A stretch of DNA of 64,000 nucleotides from an uncultured Bacteroidales bacterium (GTDB lineage: Bacteria > Bacteroidota > Bacteroidia > Bacteroidales > Paludibacteraceae), in the NCBI GenBank assembly GCA_900317745.1, contig ONHW01000011.1:1-64000 (forward strand). Reading direction: 5' to 3'. The notes beneath the pieces are model-generated. The model had not been told where the DNA came from. It saw only the letters and a program-made list of their open reading frames with translations, and ran no database searches. Shown here in pieces: positions 44,762 to 52,290 of the stretch. How positions within the stretch are numbered: position 1 is the first letter of the stretch; each line of letters opens with the position of its first letter. Both the position numbers and the translations under genes were made by a program.

Positions 44762-45856
44762 TTATTTCGCTATATCTTTTAGGAACAAGGTGCGCGGTGC
44801 GGCGTAGAATGCGCGGAAGTTTTCGGCACTCTCGGTACCGGGTACAGGTCCGAAATGCTCACCGCCCTCCGCATTGCGCCAAACAAGCGCATACGACAAC
44901 GGATAGTCGCACAATATGGGAAGCAGCACCCTATCCCACCAACTTGGGTCGGGCACGGAGCGGTAGCCGCATTCGGTAAGAGCGACAAGTTTGTGATGTT
45001 TATCGCCAAAACGGCACAGCATAGCGAGGTCTGCGCGCGTCTGACGGACGAAATCTTCCTCACTGCCCCATTGGTAAGAATCCAGTCCTATCAGATCAAT
45101 ACGTTCATCACCCGGGTAACGTTCAAGAAACTGCTCCTCGGTCATGTTCCCGTCCAGATTAGGTGAGTACGACCATACGATGGACGGCATCAGGCTGCTG
45201 TTGATAGCATCCCACGTAAACTTATATAGCGCCTTATATTGTTCGGCAGTACAATGCGACGCCCCCCACCAGAACCATGCACCATTGTTCTCGTGCCACG
45301 GGCGGAAGATGAACGGCACGGGTTGATTGTCATCTGTTCGCAAAGAGAGAAGGAACACGCGCACACGTTCGAGCCATGTAAGGAACAGCTCATGCTTCAT
45401 ACCACCCGGCAGTATAGCCTCCACCGAACCGTCAGTTGCCTCCCACGCCGAACCTTCGGGCCATGTGCCAAGGTGCTCCAGTGCGGTGAGCGGGTTACGC
45501 GGATGCCAACTGATGGTAACTATGCCTCCGCGCAAATGGTGAGCGATGATCTCGCTGCGCATGCGGTCGAACGGCACGCTGTCAAGGTTCTTGCTGTCAC
45601 CCATCTCTATGCCGCCAAGGTCAAAGCCCATGACTGCCGGGTAATCACCGCAGGTCTCCAGTACATCGCTTCGGTTAGGCTCATACGCCCAGCTTATGCC
45701 ATAGAACGGATCGTCCTGATGCCCGAACATACAGCCCTGCTCCTGCAATGCGCGCAGGCGATGCAACAACTGCTCGCGAGGCATAGGCTTGTGACAAGAA
45801 GAAAGAACGATCCCGAGAAGGATGACAAATAGGGTGATATGGAATGTACGTTTCAT
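44762..45856 (-). CDS. GH26 beta-mannanase/mannobiohydrolase, lipoprotein
   Basis: 364 residues. Lipobox VLSSC (Cys21), so membrane-anchored. GH26 catalytic residues: acid/base Glu189 in FRPWHENNGAWFWWG and nucleophile Glu295 in VALTECGYRS. FGHQDDP near the N-terminus is typical of the family. With a second GH26 at 58339-59454, it parallels the BoMan26A/BoMan26B pair in the B. ovatus galactomannan locus, one cutting polymers outside and the other releasing mannobiose in the periplasm. Which copy does which cannot be told from sequence alone. It lies 20 bases upstream of the esterase gene. Confidence 0.93.
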   Translation of the reverse strand: MKRTFHITLFVILLGIVLSSCHKPMPREQLLHRLRALQEQGCMFGHQDDPFYGISWAYEPNRSDVLETCGDYPAVMGFDLGGIEMGDSKNLDSVPFDRMRSEIIAHHLRGGIVTISWHPRNPLTALEHLGTWPEGSAWEATDGSVEAILPGGMKHELFLTWLERVRVFLLSLRTDDNQPVPFIFRPWHENNGAWFWWGASHCTAEQYKALYKFTWDAINSSLMPSIVWSYSPNLDGNMTEEQFLERYPGDERIDLIGLDSYQWGSEEDFVRQTRADLAMLCRFGDKHHKLVALTECGYRSVPDPSWWDRVLLPILCDYPLSYALVWRNAEGGEHFGPVPGTESAENFRAFYAAPRTLFLKDIAK

Positions 45857-45887
45857 GCGCGTGAGAAAATTAGGTGCAAAGTATTCT

Positions 45888-48185
45888 CTACTTCAGGTGG
45901 AAGATGCGTGACTGGAAATCCTGGGTATATTCGGTGGAGAGAGGGAGAATGAGTCCGACGGACATCAGGTATGCGCCGGTGAACTGCTTGCCGTGGAGCG
46001 AACAGGGCTCACCTTTGTCCCACGCACTGGTACTGTGGTTGTAACGGACGCGGATGTTCTTCTCCTCAATCGTGTATGTGCGGTCGGGATCGAGTCCGGC
46101 GAAACGGATACGTTGCGGTGCCTGCTTCATGAAGTTGCTCAGGGAGTAGGCGAAGAGCACAGCCTCTGCGCGGTCGTCGGTTACGTACATCAGTGCCGCT
46201 ACGTCTTGCTTGGCAGGCGCAGACTGACTGCCGACTGCTGACGGCTGATAGCTCTGCGGCGCAATGAGGCGGTAGAGATTGCCGAGTTGGATGATATGGC
46301 GCAGTCCCTTGTAGTCGGCAAGTGCAACGGTGCATTGCAGCCGTTCTTCGTTCGTCATGTGCTTGGGCTGGAGTTCGATACCCAGACGTCCGCTCATCGC
46401 TACATCGCAGCGGAACTTGATGGGAATAACGCGGTTAGTCATCTGATAAGGCGAACCGCCAATATGTTGCGCCATAGCGTTGGAGGGGAAGAAGTACGAG
46501 GTGCCCCACTGGATATATACGCGCTGCAGAGCGTCGTTGTTGTCGCTGACCCAGAACTCGTCGAAGTACGGCATGAGTCCGTAGTTGGCGCGCCCGCCAC
46601 CTGAGGCGCAGTTCTGAATAACTATATTCGGGTATTTGGCACGGATTCTTTCAAGAACTGCCAACAGGCCTAAATGGTAATCTATGTAGAGGTTGTTCGC
46701 GGAACTGAAGTCCCGCGCACTTGACGAACTCTTGGCGGCTATATGCCCGAGGTTTTGAATTGAAGCGTTGGCATCCCACTTGATGTACGAGATATAGGGA
46801 TTGCGGGTGAGCAGGTCATCCACCATGTTCACTACAAAGTCTTGCACCTTGGGGTTAGTCATGTCGAGCACGAGTTGCGTACCACCGCGCCCGAGTTTGA
46901 GTTCGCGCCCGGGTACTTGCAACGCCCAGTCGGGGTGCTGCTCGTAGAGTTCGCTAATGGTGTTCACCGCCTCGGGCTCGATCCATATACCGAACTTGAT
47001 ATGCCGCTGTTTGGCAGCTTCGGTGAGAGCCTGCAGTCCTCCGGGTAGCTTGCGGGTATCCACCACCCAGTCGCCTAAGGTCGAACTATCGTTGTTGCGC
47101 GGATACTTGCTACCGAACCAGCCGTCATCCATGACAAACAGTTCGCCACCGAAGGCTGCTATATCGTCCATCATGTCGATGATACGCTGCTCGGTGATGT
47201 CGAAGTATATGCCTTCCCATGAATTCAGCAGGATATCGCGTACGGCGTTGCCGTTATGCAGATAGCCGCAGGTGCGTGCCCATCGGTGGAACGCCCGGCT
47301 CACGCCGCCTATGCCCGAGGTGCTGTATGTCAGCGCCAATCTTGGCGTTGTGAAAACCCGTTTCGGTGCGAGCACATATTCGGACGATTGCGGGTCAATG
47401 CCTGCGTAGAGGTGCACACCTTGGTTGTTCGGCACGTTCAGGCGTATCTCGAAGTTTCCGCTCCAGCAGAGTGCTACGCCAATCACGCGCCCGCTGTTCT
47501 CCTGCGGTGCTCCGTCGAGGGAAAGCATCACTTCGGGCGCATCAAGATGCGCGTTGCGTGCTCCATCAGTGTTCCGGATGGTTTTCAGTCCGCGTGTGAG
47601 CGGCTCGTGGGTAACGACAGCCTCGGCAGCCCAGTCGCCGTGCAGATGAGTGAGCCAGACGTTATCTCCCTCGCCGATATGCAGGTATCCGCTATCGAAG
47701 CGCTTGAGGGTGACAGGTTGCTTCTCGCGGTGCTCGATCTCCGTCCATGTCTCTATTATATCCACGTTGCGCCAGGCTTTGTAGAACACCCGAACAGTCA
47801 CGGGTTGCAGTTTGTCCTTGAGCGTGACACACAACTCTTGGTAGTCAGGCTGATTGCTGATGGCTGATTGCTGAACTTGTAAGTTCAATGACAGGTCGCC
47901 ATTGGCGTGCTGCACCTGCAGTGCTGGCAGATGGATCATATCTATGTCGCCGAACGCAGGATAAGCATTTACCGTTTGGTCATTTATTTGACCATTGAGT
48001 AATTGAGTTATGTCGTTGACGGTTGCGGACTTATCGCCGTAGTACAGCGAGCGCAGTAGCTGTCCTTCGGTGACGTCAAGGATAAGACGGGTGCCGGGCG
48101 TCTCCAGTGTTACAAACGCAGCATGCACGGGGCTAAAGAGCCCTATGCATGCCAATATGAATACGAATAGTTGTCGTGCTTTCAT
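45888..48185 (-). CDS. GH36 alpha-galactosidase
   Basis: 765 residues from the ATG at 48185 (MKARQLFVFILACIGLFSPVHA), which gives a clean signal peptide. The open frame further upstream passes through heptamer DNA and the 40-residue ORF. GH36 features: FVMDDGWFGSKYPRNNDSSTLGDW, WIEPEAVN, the nucleophile in YIKWDANASI, and the acid/base region CASGGGRANYG followed by WVSDNNDALQR. It removes alpha-1,6-galactose from galactomannan oligosaccharides, probably in the periplasm. Three heptamer-derived inserts lie in the coding sequence (46222-46249, 47849-47876, 47964-48005). Confidence 0.93.
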   Translation of the reverse strand: MKARQLFVFILACIGLFSPVHAAFVTLETPGTRLILDVTEGQLLRSLYYGDKSATVNDITQLLNGQINDQTVNAYPAFGDIDMIHLPALQVQHANGDLSLNLQVQQSAISNQPDYQELCVTLKDKLQPVTVRVFYKAWRNVDIIETWTEIEHREKQPVTLKRFDSGYLHIGEGDNVWLTHLHGDWAAEAVVTHEPLTRGLKTIRNTDGARNAHLDAPEVMLSLDGAPQENSGRVIGVALCWSGNFEIRLNVPNNQGVHLYAGIDPQSSEYVLAPKRVFTTPRLALTYSTSGIGGVSRAFHRWARTCGYLHNGNAVRDILLNSWEGIYFDITEQRIIDMMDDIAAFGGELFVMDDGWFGSKYPRNNDSSTLGDWVVDTRKLPGGLQALTEAAKQRHIKFGIWIEPEAVNTISELYEQHPDWALQVPGRELKLGRGGTQLVLDMTNPKVQDFVVNMVDDLLTRNPYISYIKWDANASIQNLGHIAAKSSSSARDFSSANNLYIDYHLGLLAVLERIRAKYPNIVIQNCASGGGRANYGLMPYFDEFWVSDNNDALQRVYIQWGTSYFFPSNAMAQHIGGSPYQMTNRVIPIKFRCDVAMSGRLGIELQPKHMTNEERLQCTVALADYKGLRHIIQLGNLYRLIAPQSYQPSAVGSQSAPAKQDVAALMYVTDDRAEAVLFAYSLSNFMKQAPQRIRFAGLDPDRTYTIEEKNIRVRYNHSTSAWDKGEPCSLHGKQFTGAYLMSVGLILPLSTEYTQDFQSRIFHLK
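46222..46249. repeat. In-gene degenerate heptamer array 1 in GH36
   Basis: GACTGAC, TGCCGAC, TGCTGAC, GGCTGAT encode YQPSAVGSQS on the minus strand, in a loop between strands near the C-terminus. Confidence 0.75.
47849..47876. repeat. In-gene heptamer array 2 in GH36
   Basis: GCTGATT, GCTGATG, GCTGATT, GCTGAAC: four units encoding VQQSAISNQ on the minus strand. Confidence 0.88.
47964..48005. repeat. In-gene degenerate heptamer array 3 in GH36
   Basis: CATTTAC, CGTTTGG, TCATTTA, TTTGACC, ATTGAGT, AATTGAG keep a seven-base step and encode QLLNGQINDQTVN on the minus strand. The units resemble those in front of the gene at 48191-48225. Confidence 0.7.
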
Positions 48186-48190
48186 ATAGT

Positions 48191-48225
48191 CATTTACCAT
48201 TTTGGCATTTGCCATTTGTCCATTA
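48191..48225. repeat. Heptamer array upstream of GH36
   Basis: CATTTAC, CATTTTG, GCATTTG, CCATTTG, TCCATTA lie between the 40-residue ORF and the GH36 start. Confidence 0.8.
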
Positions 48226-48226
48226 T

Positions 48227-48349
48227 CTACAATCCTGCGCCGGGAGTGGCGGGTGTGGAACTGAAACCGGGTTTGCAGGAGGCACACAACGTAACGCTGA
48301 TTGCAACTTGCATCGCCTGTGTTTGCGGAGTTTGATATGTTCTTTTCAT
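48227..48349 (-). CDS. Small 40-residue protein of the YQTP type
   Basis: The ATG is at 48349, 7 bases beyond the stop of the 575-residue secreted protein, so it shares that transcript. The product begins MKRTYQTPQTQAMQVAISVT, has two cysteines (LCASC) and ends in a Pro/Gly-rich stretch. It resembles the 50-residue ORF at 7159-7311 (KREYQTPVV...), which also directly follows a tailed secreted protein. Function unknown. Confidence 0.6.
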   Translation of the reverse strand: MKRTYQTPQTQAMQVAISVTLCASCKPGFSSTPATPGAGL

Positions 48350-48356
48350 AACCGTC

Positions 48357-50072
48357 TTATTTTACTATTTGACCTTGAGTTGTGTACAGCGTGCCTTCAC
48401 GCTCGATGAACAGTTGTCCGTCGATTATCCGTTTGCGTATTGCAGGGTTGCTGTTTGCAGCTTGGCTGACGGCTGTTGCTGCGTCCTGCTGGAAACGGAT
48501 GCGCATCGGAGCGGGTGTGCTGCCTGCTTGGGAGTTGTAGCCGCAACTCAGGTAGGCGTGGTACGGAGCGATTGAGCACCCGGTGGCTGTCACCTGATAG
48601 AACGCAACTCCTTCTAAACCATTTTGTAGGATATAGTTGTAGTTCGCGGCAGAGGTGGTAGGCACGTCGGCTATCGGCTGATAAGTGCCAACCAGTGCGC
48701 CGTTGGTGTAGGTGCCGGTCTTGCCGGATATGTCGTCGGATGCGCCTTCCTCGCTCAGGAACTCATATTCGCCTTCGTCGGCAATGATAAGCACAGGCTT
48801 GTCGGCTGTCAGGCTGCTGACCTCGGTAGCTGTGATCTCGTTTGTGCCGTCGTTGGTCAGAGCGTATGCTTTGACGCCTTCGGGCAGTGCGGGAACATTG
48901 AACGGGAGCACGTAGGTTGCCATCTTGGCAGCGGTGACATCGAGGTATGCCGCAACGTTGGTGACAGGAGTGCCGGATTTGATATATACATCAGTTACTG
49001 TATAGTTAACACCGCGAACGACCAGTTTGTTGCCGCGTAGTTGCTGTTCCATCTTGTACGTCACGGGGAACTCGACCACCATAGGAGCGATATCACCTCC
49101 TTGGAAGTAATATTCTACGGTAGGGTTGAAACTATTCCATGAATCTCCATAAGCCAATGTTACACGGGGACTTGCTTCCGTGCCGATAGCAGAAATACGG
49201 AAACAAAGGATATTGCCTACTTGTAAGTCAGACAGTTTAGAAGCAGGAATGTCGAACGCATTCGTCCATTCGCCTATTTCTTGCTCTCCCGTCCAGAGCA
49301 CTTCATGTTTGATCAGTTTGACGGCAGTAAGGGTGATATGGAGTGCATTAATAGAGAGCCCACCTTTGTTTTGCAGGTTAGTGATGTCGTCCTCTGACAG
49401 AATAGCAAAAGTCAGTTCCGTAGGGTTAGCTTCCGAATTAATGTTATAATTGCCACCATCCAATACACCGGGGAATGCCATATTATATGAGTTGTAAGGA
49501 GAGATGAGGTTTAGTTGCTGATAGGAATCGCTTACCGAATACTCCAACTGAATCAGGTCTCCTGCATGAATATCAGCGAATTTCTCAGGAGCGATGACCA
49601 AGCGATCTCCCCAATCTTTCCAGTTACTGAACTCCATGCTTCCGCTCCAAAGGGTCTCCGTTTGCTTAGGGCCAACAGCTTTGCGCAAGTACATACGATT
49701 GAGGGTGATGGTTTGTGCTGAACCGCTAAAATTCTTCACGTCCACACTATGCAGCGCATCTGCCTTCACGTCTATTGCGAGGCTATTGGAACCAGCATGC
49801 AACGCAGCGGAGGCAGGCACGTAACCGCCATTGTTAAAATTGACGGAAACCATGATGTCTCCTGTCGGGTTATCAAACTCAAAGACGAGTTGGTCGTATT
49901 CTGCACATCCTTCCGTCCATCCCCATTTGGTAGCCATGTTTCCCCATGCATCCAAAGCAAAGGTATTACCACCGTCAGTTAATGTCCATGTGATGTCTTT
50001 GGTTTCAACTGTAGCATGCAGCGAAGTCAATGACAGCAATGCTGCACCAATTAAAGTAAAGAATTTTCTCAT
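48357..50072 (-). CDS. Secreted module protein with T9SS-like tail (possible mannan-binding protein)
   Basis: 571 residues from the ATG at 50072 (MRKFFTLIGAALLSLTSLHA, a signal peptide). An ATG four codons upstream is also open. An N-terminal beta-rich domain (about 20-135) is followed by two modules of the locus-specific family (about 140-260: TLWSGSMEFSNWKDWGDRLV; 265-380: VLWTGEQEIGEWTNAF ... LVVRGVNYTVTDVYI). A further beta domain follows, then the tail KRIIDGQLFIEREGTLYTTQ. No catalytic residues are evident. As first gene of unit 2, with its own motif-bearing promoter, it is a good candidate for a surface glycan-binding protein. Confidence 0.85.
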   Translation of the reverse strand: MRKFFTLIGAALLSLTSLHATVETKDITWTLTDGGNTFALDAWGNMATKWGWTEGCAEYDQLVFEFDNPTGDIMVSVNFNNGGYVPASAALHAGSNSLAIDVKADALHSVDVKNFSGSAQTITLNRMYLRKAVGPKQTETLWSGSMEFSNWKDWGDRLVIAPEKFADIHAGDLIQLEYSVSDSYQQLNLISPYNSYNMAFPGVLDGGNYNINSEANPTELTFAILSEDDITNLQNKGGLSINALHITLTAVKLIKHEVLWTGEQEIGEWTNAFDIPASKLSDLQVGNILCFRISAIGTEASPRVTLAYGDSWNSFNPTVEYYFQGGDIAPMVVEFPVTYKMEQQLRGNKLVVRGVNYTVTDVYIKSGTPVTNVAAYLDVTAAKMATYVLPFNVPALPEGVKAYALTNDGTNEITATEVSSLTADKPVLIIADEGEYEFLSEEGASDDISGKTGTYTNGALVGTYQPIADVPTTSAANYNYILQNGLEGVAFYQVTATGCSIAPYHAYLSCGYNSQAGSTPAPMRIRFQQDAATAVSQAANSNPAIRKRIIDGQLFIEREGTLYTTQGQIVK

Positions 50073-50135
50073 GATATTTATCATTTAGTTTTGTTATTTT
50101 TTCATGTTGAGGGAGAGTCTTTCCCCTTTCCGATG

Positions 50136-50182
50136 CAAAGGTACTGCTTTTTTTGCAATAGTACCGACACAATTTTAGCAAA
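50136..50182 (-). promoter_or_regulatory. Mannan unit 2 promoter with conserved operator
   Basis: Minus strand: TTTGCTAAAATTGTGTCGG (50182-50164), exactly 20 bases, then TACCTTTG (50143-50136). The normal -33 TTTG is replaced by the TCGG end of the motif. The same 20 bases at the same spacing occur at 59478-59524. The pattern suggests an activator-dependent promoter. Confidence 0.8.
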
Positions 50183-50341
50183 CTTTGACAATTTTGTAAA
50201 TTCTTGGTGATTTTGGCAGCGTATGTAAACGAAATGCTCAAAAATGGTGTGAATGTAACGCTATAAGAGCATTTACTATATATTACGTAGTAATATATAT
50301 ACGCTGGGTTGTGAGTAGGGTGATGTAGGGAGAAGGATGCA

Positions 50342-50786
50342 ATGAGCATATATTGAGCATATATTCAGCATATATTGAGCATATATTGCAGGTACGAGGG
50401 AGGATCGAGGAAAGAGCGGGGAAAGAAGGATATGCGGCGGAATACCGCCTAAAACAGAACACCGCTACGCTTCGATTTCGGCACGCGGTGGTGTGAGGGG
50501 TGTAACACGGCGGTGAGGGGTGTAACGCGGCGGTGAGAGGATGTATCGCGGCGGGACAGCGCCGCGCACTAAACGACTGCACAACTATCCGGCGTTGGAA
50601 GCGCCGGACACAGAACACTTGCTGAGATGAGAAGCCGGATATACAATCCGGCACAATGGACAAAACAAAGAGGATAACTGCGGCAAATATGCCGCAGAAA
50701 GGGAAAATGAAAAAAACTTCGATGCCGCAGAAAGGGAAAATGAAAAAACTACACAAACAGCAGACTGCGGCAAAGATGCCGCAGTC
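50342..50786. repeat. Repeat- and hairpin-rich spacer between the two mannan units
   Basis: The 50085-50849 spacer has no convincing gene. It holds four TGAGCATATAT-type 11-base units (50344-50388), three units near GCGGTGAGGGGTGTAAC (about 50488-50545), and hairpins GCCGGATATACAATCCGGC (about 50632-50650) and CTGCGGCAAATATGCCGCAG (50677-50696). A duplicated ATGCCGCAGAAAGGGAAAAT segment follows near 50688 and 50721, and then the terminator hairpin at 50763-50786. Confidence 0.75.
50763..50786 (-). terminator. Likely terminator of mannan unit 1
   Basis: Minus strand GACTGCGGCA, TCTT, TGCCGCAGTC: a perfect 10-base stem, with a T-rich stretch (TAGTTTTTTC) about 12 bases later. It lies 64 bases after the stop at 50850. 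Confidence 0.55.
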
Positions 50787-50849
50787 CGGGGAAATGAAGG
50801 ATAAAGGAAAACGGGCTCATGGAAATCGCCCGCACAGGACGCTAAGACT

Positions 50850-52142
50850 TCAGTTGCGGTGGGGCATGCCGGTGCCGAGGATGGTATAGCGGATACCATC
50901 CTTGATGATAAGCACTTGACCGTTCTCGATGATCTTGCGGGCAGCATTTGCCTGTTGCGTTGTTACGACAGACGATGCTGTATCTTTGGGTTTGCCTACG
51001 GCTATGCGAACAGCGTGATACCCTTGTCCGCGAACAATAACGCCACGGTCGGCAATCTCCTGTGCAATCTGCTCGGTTGCCACCTTGTAGCCAAAGTAGT
51101 CTGCACCCGTTGTGGTGGTTAGTTCTGTCCAAGTCCAGCCCTCACCGGCTTTGTATGTCAGATTGAACTGTGCGCCTTCAATAGCCTGTGCGAAATATAC
51201 CTTGATGCTGTCACCTTGTGCCAAACCTGCGAACATATCTTGCTTTACGTTGTATGTCTCCATCTCTGATCCGGGATACTCATTCTGATTCCATGAGATA
51301 GCCTGATCGCCCGTCCAGACGTCGGTAAATGTGTATTCAACTTCCGTTGGTTGCGGATCAACAGGTGTATCGCCCGGCTCAACGTAGGGTGACAAGGTTA
51401 TCTTCGTTATGGTGCACAACTTACCCTGAACGGTCACACCGCCATCCTTGATGGCTGTCACCAGTTCGTTGGTACCTACTGCATACGCATACCGTCCGGC
51501 AGCAGTCAGACTACTCCACTCCGTACCCGGGATAACCACCCAACCGGTGTTCGCTGCGATGTTCAGCTGGCAATAGGTGTCTGTCAGATCGGTGATAGTC
51601 ACAACGATACTATCTTTCACCGCCAGTGTTGCGAACTTGTCAGCATCGATGCCGATGTTATCTTCACCGGCAGCACCCAACACCTTGCTGCCTTCGAACA
51701 GCACTGTCTCGCCTGCCTGCGGTTCGGGGGTGACAGGCTCGTCACTTTGGTTGTCATCCACCACGATAGCGGTGATGTTATATCCCTGCCCACGGAAGAT
51801 CAATCCTCGGTCGGCAATCTCCTGTGCGATCTGCTCGGACTCAACGGTGTAACTCATGACGTTTGCCGCTACTTTGGCAGCCAGATCGGTCCACTCCCAG
51901 CCTGTGCCGGCTTTGTAGGTCATGACGTACTGCGGTTCGTCGATACCGGGGACGACTGTTACTTTGATTGTCTGGTCTTTAGACAGGCCGTCGAAGGTGC
52001 CGGAGGGTGTCTCAAACTGTGTGCCGGCATAGACCTCGGTGTTCCAGGAGATAGGTTCGTTACCTGTCCATACGACGCGCTCGGCGGCGTAGATTGTTAC
52101 TGCTGCGCAAAGGGCAGCGAAAAGAGAAAAGAAATGTTTCAT
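50850..52142 (-). CDS. Secreted three-module protein with T9SS-like tail
   Basis: 430 residues. Signal peptide about 1-18 (TIYA). Three copies of the locus-specific module: about 20-130 (VVWTGNEPISWNTEVY ... GLIFRGQGYNITAIVV), 145-255 and 275-385 (DVWTGDQAISWNQNEYPGSE ... GVIVRGQGYHAVRIAV). The first and third are closely similar, pointing to a fairly recent internal duplication. The tail is ARKIIENGQVLIIKDGIRYT. No enzyme motif. It follows SusD at the place where SusE/F-type or surface glycan-binding proteins usually sit, so binding mannan at the surface is the best guess. Confidence 0.85.
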   Translation of the reverse strand: MKHFFSLFAALCAAVTIYAAERVVWTGNEPISWNTEVYAGTQFETPSGTFDGLSKDQTIKVTVVPGIDEPQYVMTYKAGTGWEWTDLAAKVAANVMSYTVESEQIAQEIADRGLIFRGQGYNITAIVVDDNQSDEPVTPEPQAGETVLFEGSKVLGAAGEDNIGIDADKFATLAVKDSIVVTITDLTDTYCQLNIAANTGWVVIPGTEWSSLTAAGRYAYAVGTNELVTAIKDGGVTVQGKLCTITKITLSPYVEPGDTPVDPQPTEVEYTFTDVWTGDQAISWNQNEYPGSEMETYNVKQDMFAGLAQGDSIKVYFAQAIEGAQFNLTYKAGEGWTWTELTTTTGADYFGYKVATEQIAQEIADRGVIVRGQGYHAVRIAVGKPKDTASSVVTTQQANAARKIIENGQVLIIKDGIRYTILGTGMPHRN

Positions 52143-52159
52143 AATTGTAGTTGATTAAG

Positions 52160-52261
52160 ATCAGCCAAACATGGCTGATGGTTGGGTGTTAGTGGGTTGG
52201 GATCAGCCAAACTTGGCTGATGTATTTATGAGTGTGTTGGGATCAGCCAAATTTGGCTGAT
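52160..52261. repeat. Three 20-base palindromes at 40-42 base spacing
   Basis: ATCAGCCAAACATGGCTGAT (52160-52179), ATCAGCCAAACTTGGCTGAT (52202-52221) and ATCAGCCAAATTTGGCTGAT (52242-52261, a perfect palindrome) are separated by similar spacers (TGTATTTATGAGTGTGTTGG type). They occupy the gap between SusD and the next gene. A fourth copy is at 34877-34896. Confidence 0.9.
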
Positions 52262-52290
52262 GTATTTGTGAGTTAGTTGTGGCGGGCGGA

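Noticed and set aside
50283..50756. 157-codon ORF antisense in the same spacer
   Set aside because: Encoded by AGCATATATT and G-rich tandem repeats. Composition (Cys, Ile, Phe, Pro) is unlike real genes here.
50656..50889. 77-codon Lys/Met-rich ORF in the mannan spacer
   Set aside because: Most of it is translated from a duplicated repeat block and the terminator hairpin. There is no relation to known proteins, and it is treated as spacer.
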